This document shows positions 61,964 to 64,000 of a stretch of DNA of 64,000 nucleotides, in pieces (the first letter of the stretch is position 1; every line of letters begins with the position of its first letter). The position numbers and the translations under genes are program-made. The notes beneath the pieces were generated by a model. That model did no database searches and was not told the DNA's origin. It saw nothing but the letters and a program-made list of their open reading frames with translations. Origin of the DNA: Thermoplasmata archaeon (GTDB lineage Archaea > Thermoplasmatota > DTKX01 > JAHFTX01); NCBI GenBank assembly GCA_023265395.1, contig JAHFTX010000008.1, forward strand, positions 21,447 to 85,446. The letters are read 5' to 3'.

Positions 61964-64000
61964 ATGAGTGATGTTGGGGGCTTGAGCGGCCGCAACGAGC
62001 GGTCGCGCGACAGTGGAAGATTGACTGCACGTCAGGAGGGCCACGCCGCCACTGTTCAGGGCACGGATGCGTCCCGCCACAATGGACTGCGCCCAGCTCT
62101 GCTCGGTGGCGCCGCCCTGCTCGGCCTGCTTGCTCTGGTCCTCCTGGCGCTCCCCACGCTGGCAGTACCCGATTTCCACTTCACCGATCAGGACATTGCG
62201 TTCGCCGAAGCCAGCCCCACCATCGGGGAGACGCTGGCAATCACGGTGGATATCGAGAACGAGGGGGATATCGATGGGGCAAACGTGGTCGTCAACTTCT
62301 ACGATGGCCCAGTGGGCGTAGGCCTTTTCGACTCTACCTCCGTCGACATCGCTGCCGGTGGTGGCGCGGAGGCGTTCGGGAACTGGACGGTCGTCGGCCC
62401 CAGTGGACCGCGATTCCTCAACGTCTCGGTCGTCGCTCAGGGCGGCGAGACCGATGTCTCGGACAACAGCGCCGACGCCTCGGTCGACGTCAACGAGGCC
62501 CCCGTGGTCTCCCTCTCTGCCGACCAGTACACCAAGCAGACCCTGACCAACTTTGCCTTCAGCAGCGCGGGGACCAGTGACAGCGATGGCCTCATCAACT
62601 CTTACTTCTGGATCTTTGGTGATGGGACCTTCTCCTTCAATCCCAACCCTAGCCACCAGTATGACGACAACGGTTCCTACGTCGTCACCCTCATAGCGAC
62701 CGACGACGACGGCGGCACTGACAGCGGCTCAGTCTCGGTCAATGTCACCAATCGCGACCCGTCGGCCAACGCCGTCGATCAGACGGTCCAGACCCTCGTC
62801 AACGTCAAGTTCAGCGGGGCCAACAGCTCCGATGCAGACGGTTTCATCCAGGGGTACGACTGGCTGTTCCACGATGGCTCCCATCAGCTGGGCAAGAACG
62901 TCCAGTACATGTACGCCGATGATGGCGTCTATAGCGTCACCTTGACCGTCACCGATGATGACGGTGCCATCGACCAGCACACGCTGAGCGTCACGGTCCT
63001 CAACCGCGCGCCATCGGCTGACCTCCTGACCAACCGAACACAACTCAACACCACCGAATCGGTACATTTCGACGCCGATGACAGCGGCGATCCCGATGGG
63101 GTCATCTCCAACTACACCTGGATCTTCCCCGGCGGCCAGTTGCGCTACGGTGTGGTCCTCGATTATGCCTTCAACCTCGCCAACGGCTCGTACCAGGTCG
63201 TCCTGCTCGTCATCGACGATGACGGGGCTATCGACAGCGCGACCGTCCAGATCAAGGTAGGCAATCGCGCGCCGGTGGCCGTGGGTCCGCAAGCCCTCGT
63301 GGGCGATACCAATGAGAACCTCGACTTCGACGGGACCAACAGCTACGACCCCGACGGGATCCTCGTCAACTGGTCCTGGGACTTCGTCGACGGTACCCCG
63401 AAGAGCTATGGCGCCAACGCCACCCACGCCTTCTCGGACGATGGTCTCTACAACGTCCGACTGACCGTGCGCGATGACAGCGGTGCGACGGACTGGACCC
63501 TGGTGGCGGTGACCGTCAACAACCTCGCCCCGCAGGCCATCCACCTCAACCTCTCGACCGAGACACTCACCGAGGTGCGCGTCAATGGCACCGCTTCGAC
63601 CGATAGTGACGGGATCGTCTCCCAGTGGGCGTGGGACTTCCACGACGGGCAGCCGGTCCAGATCACCACTGCGGCGGACGAGGAGGCCACCAAGACCTAC
63701 AATGACGATGGGGTGTACCGCGTCACCCTCAGCGTCACCGACGATGATGGTGCGGTCGGCATCACCGATTTCTGGGTGACGGTCACCAACCGCCCACCGG
63801 TCGTCGACTTCGACTGGCAATGGGACACTTCGACCAGCCCAGAGACCCCCATCGCCGGGGAGAACGTCACATTCGAGGCCGTCGACAGCCTCGACCTCGA
63901 TGGCACGATTCTCTCCTTCAACTGGGAGTATGGTGATGGCCAGTTTGGGACCGGGAACCAGAGCCAGCACATCTACTTCACCGAAGGCGCCTACTCGGTC
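61964..64000 (+). CDS. PKD-repeat surface protein, 3' end outside window
   Basis: 679 codons are open from ATG 61964 to the window edge; it is missing from the track because no stop is reached. A ~45-residue polar N-terminus precedes one hydrophobic helix (RPALLGGAALLGLLALVLLALPTLA in part, about 44-67). A CARDB domain (DIENEGDIDGANVVV) follows, then at least six PKD domains of ~85 residues, each with a W-x-F-G/D-DG turn (FWIFGDGTF, WSWDFVDGT, WAWDFHDG) and a closing YSVTLTVTDDDGA. PKD domains are stalk or adhesion modules in archaeal surface-layer proteins. What lies beyond is unknown. Confidence 0.85.
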   Translation, partial: MSDVGGLSGRNERSRDSGRLTARQEGHAATVQGTDASRHNGLRPALLGGAALLGLLALVLLALPTLAVPDFHFTDQDIAFAEASPTIGETLAITVDIENEGDIDGANVVVNFYDGPVGVGLFDSTSVDIAAGGGAEAFGNWTVVGPSGPRFLNVSVVAQGGETDVSDNSADASVDVNEAPVVSLSADQYTKQTLTNFAFSSAGTSDSDGLINSYFWIFGDGTFSFNPNPSHQYDDNGSYVVTLIATDDDGGTDSGSVSVNVTNRDPSANAVDQTVQTLVNVKFSGANSSDADGFIQGYDWLFHDGSHQLGKNVQYMYADDGVYSVTLTVTDDDGAIDQHTLSVTVLNRAPSADLLTNRTQLNTTESVHFDADDSGDPDGVISNYTWIFPGGQLRYGVVLDYAFNLANGSYQVVLLVIDDDGAIDSATVQIKVGNRAPVAVGPQALVGDTNENLDFDGTNSYDPDGILVNWSWDFVDGTPKSYGANATHAFSDDGLYNVRLTVRDDSGATDWTLVAVTVNNLAPQAIHLNLSTETLTEVRVNGTASTDSDGIVSQWAWDFHDGQPVQITTAADEEATKTYNDDGVYRVTLSVTDDDGAVGITDFWVTVTNRPPVVDFDWQWDTSTSPETPIAGENVTFEAVDSLDLDGTILSFNWEYGDGQFGTGNQSQHIYFTEGAYSV

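Overview
The window is GC-rich archaeal DNA. The archaeal markers are two TATA-binding proteins, a proteasome alpha subunit, aIF5A, a complete A-type ATP synthase operon, a THUMP-type tRNA methyltransferase and FtsZ. Many genes have an AT-rich TATA-like box about 25-30 nt before the start codon, which suggests leaderless transcripts; others have GGAGG-type ribosome sites. The NADH-module-free nuoABCDHI cluster and the many large secreted proteins (PKD, FG-GAP, thrombospondin type 3) fit a Thermoplasmatota-like euryarchaeon. That placement is inference; no rRNA gene was found and I recognised no tRNA gene.

Layout. 1-1475 (+): 3' part of a TBP gene and a TatD-like hydrolase. 1482-2210 (-): proteasome alpha, sharing a promoter gap with a histidine operon, hisGDCHAB (2363-7675, +), whose genes mostly overlap. 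7679-11852 (-): purC, a two-TM protein and valS. 12025-17237 (+): six complex I-like genes, where NuoI has four 4Fe-4S motifs and NuoH has an inserted hydrophobic hairpin. 17258-17764 (-): a stand-alone intein-like (Hint) protein lacking splicing residues. 17968-24955 (+): two large type I membrane proteins. Then a JAMM protein (-), aIF5A plus agmatinase-like protein (+), a HAAS-like membrane protein with a 46-residue membrane microprotein (-), and dnaJ, a Trm-G10-like methyltransferase and a Ras-like protein with a broken P-loop (+). 30820-35571 (-): a 1411-residue Ca-binding-repeat protein and a membrane-tethered ArsR-type regulator. 35575-36099 has no gene. 36100-44313 (+): ftsZ, a CARDB protein, rlmE and a 1768-residue integrin-like membrane protein. 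44292-53239 (-): ATP synthase operon atpHIKECFABD ending in a microprotein. 53374-61778 (-): second TBP, PRC-barrel protein, a small conserved-looking protein, THUMP-less ThiI, a 1388-residue surface protein, a site-2 protease and an OsmC-like protein. 61964-64000 (+): start of a PKD-repeat protein that leaves the window.

The genes combine core metabolism (histidine, purine, respiratory proton/sodium pumping and ATP synthesis), information processing (TBP, ValRS, aIF5A, tRNA/rRNA modification), protein quality control (proteasome, DnaJ, JAMM, site-2 protease) and a large investment in cell-surface proteins. Several of the surface proteins cross the membrane once and carry different cytoplasmic modules (coiled coil, zinc ribbons, longin/roadblock-like, DUF4129-like), so they look like surface sensors or adhesion-signalling proteins rather than passive coat.
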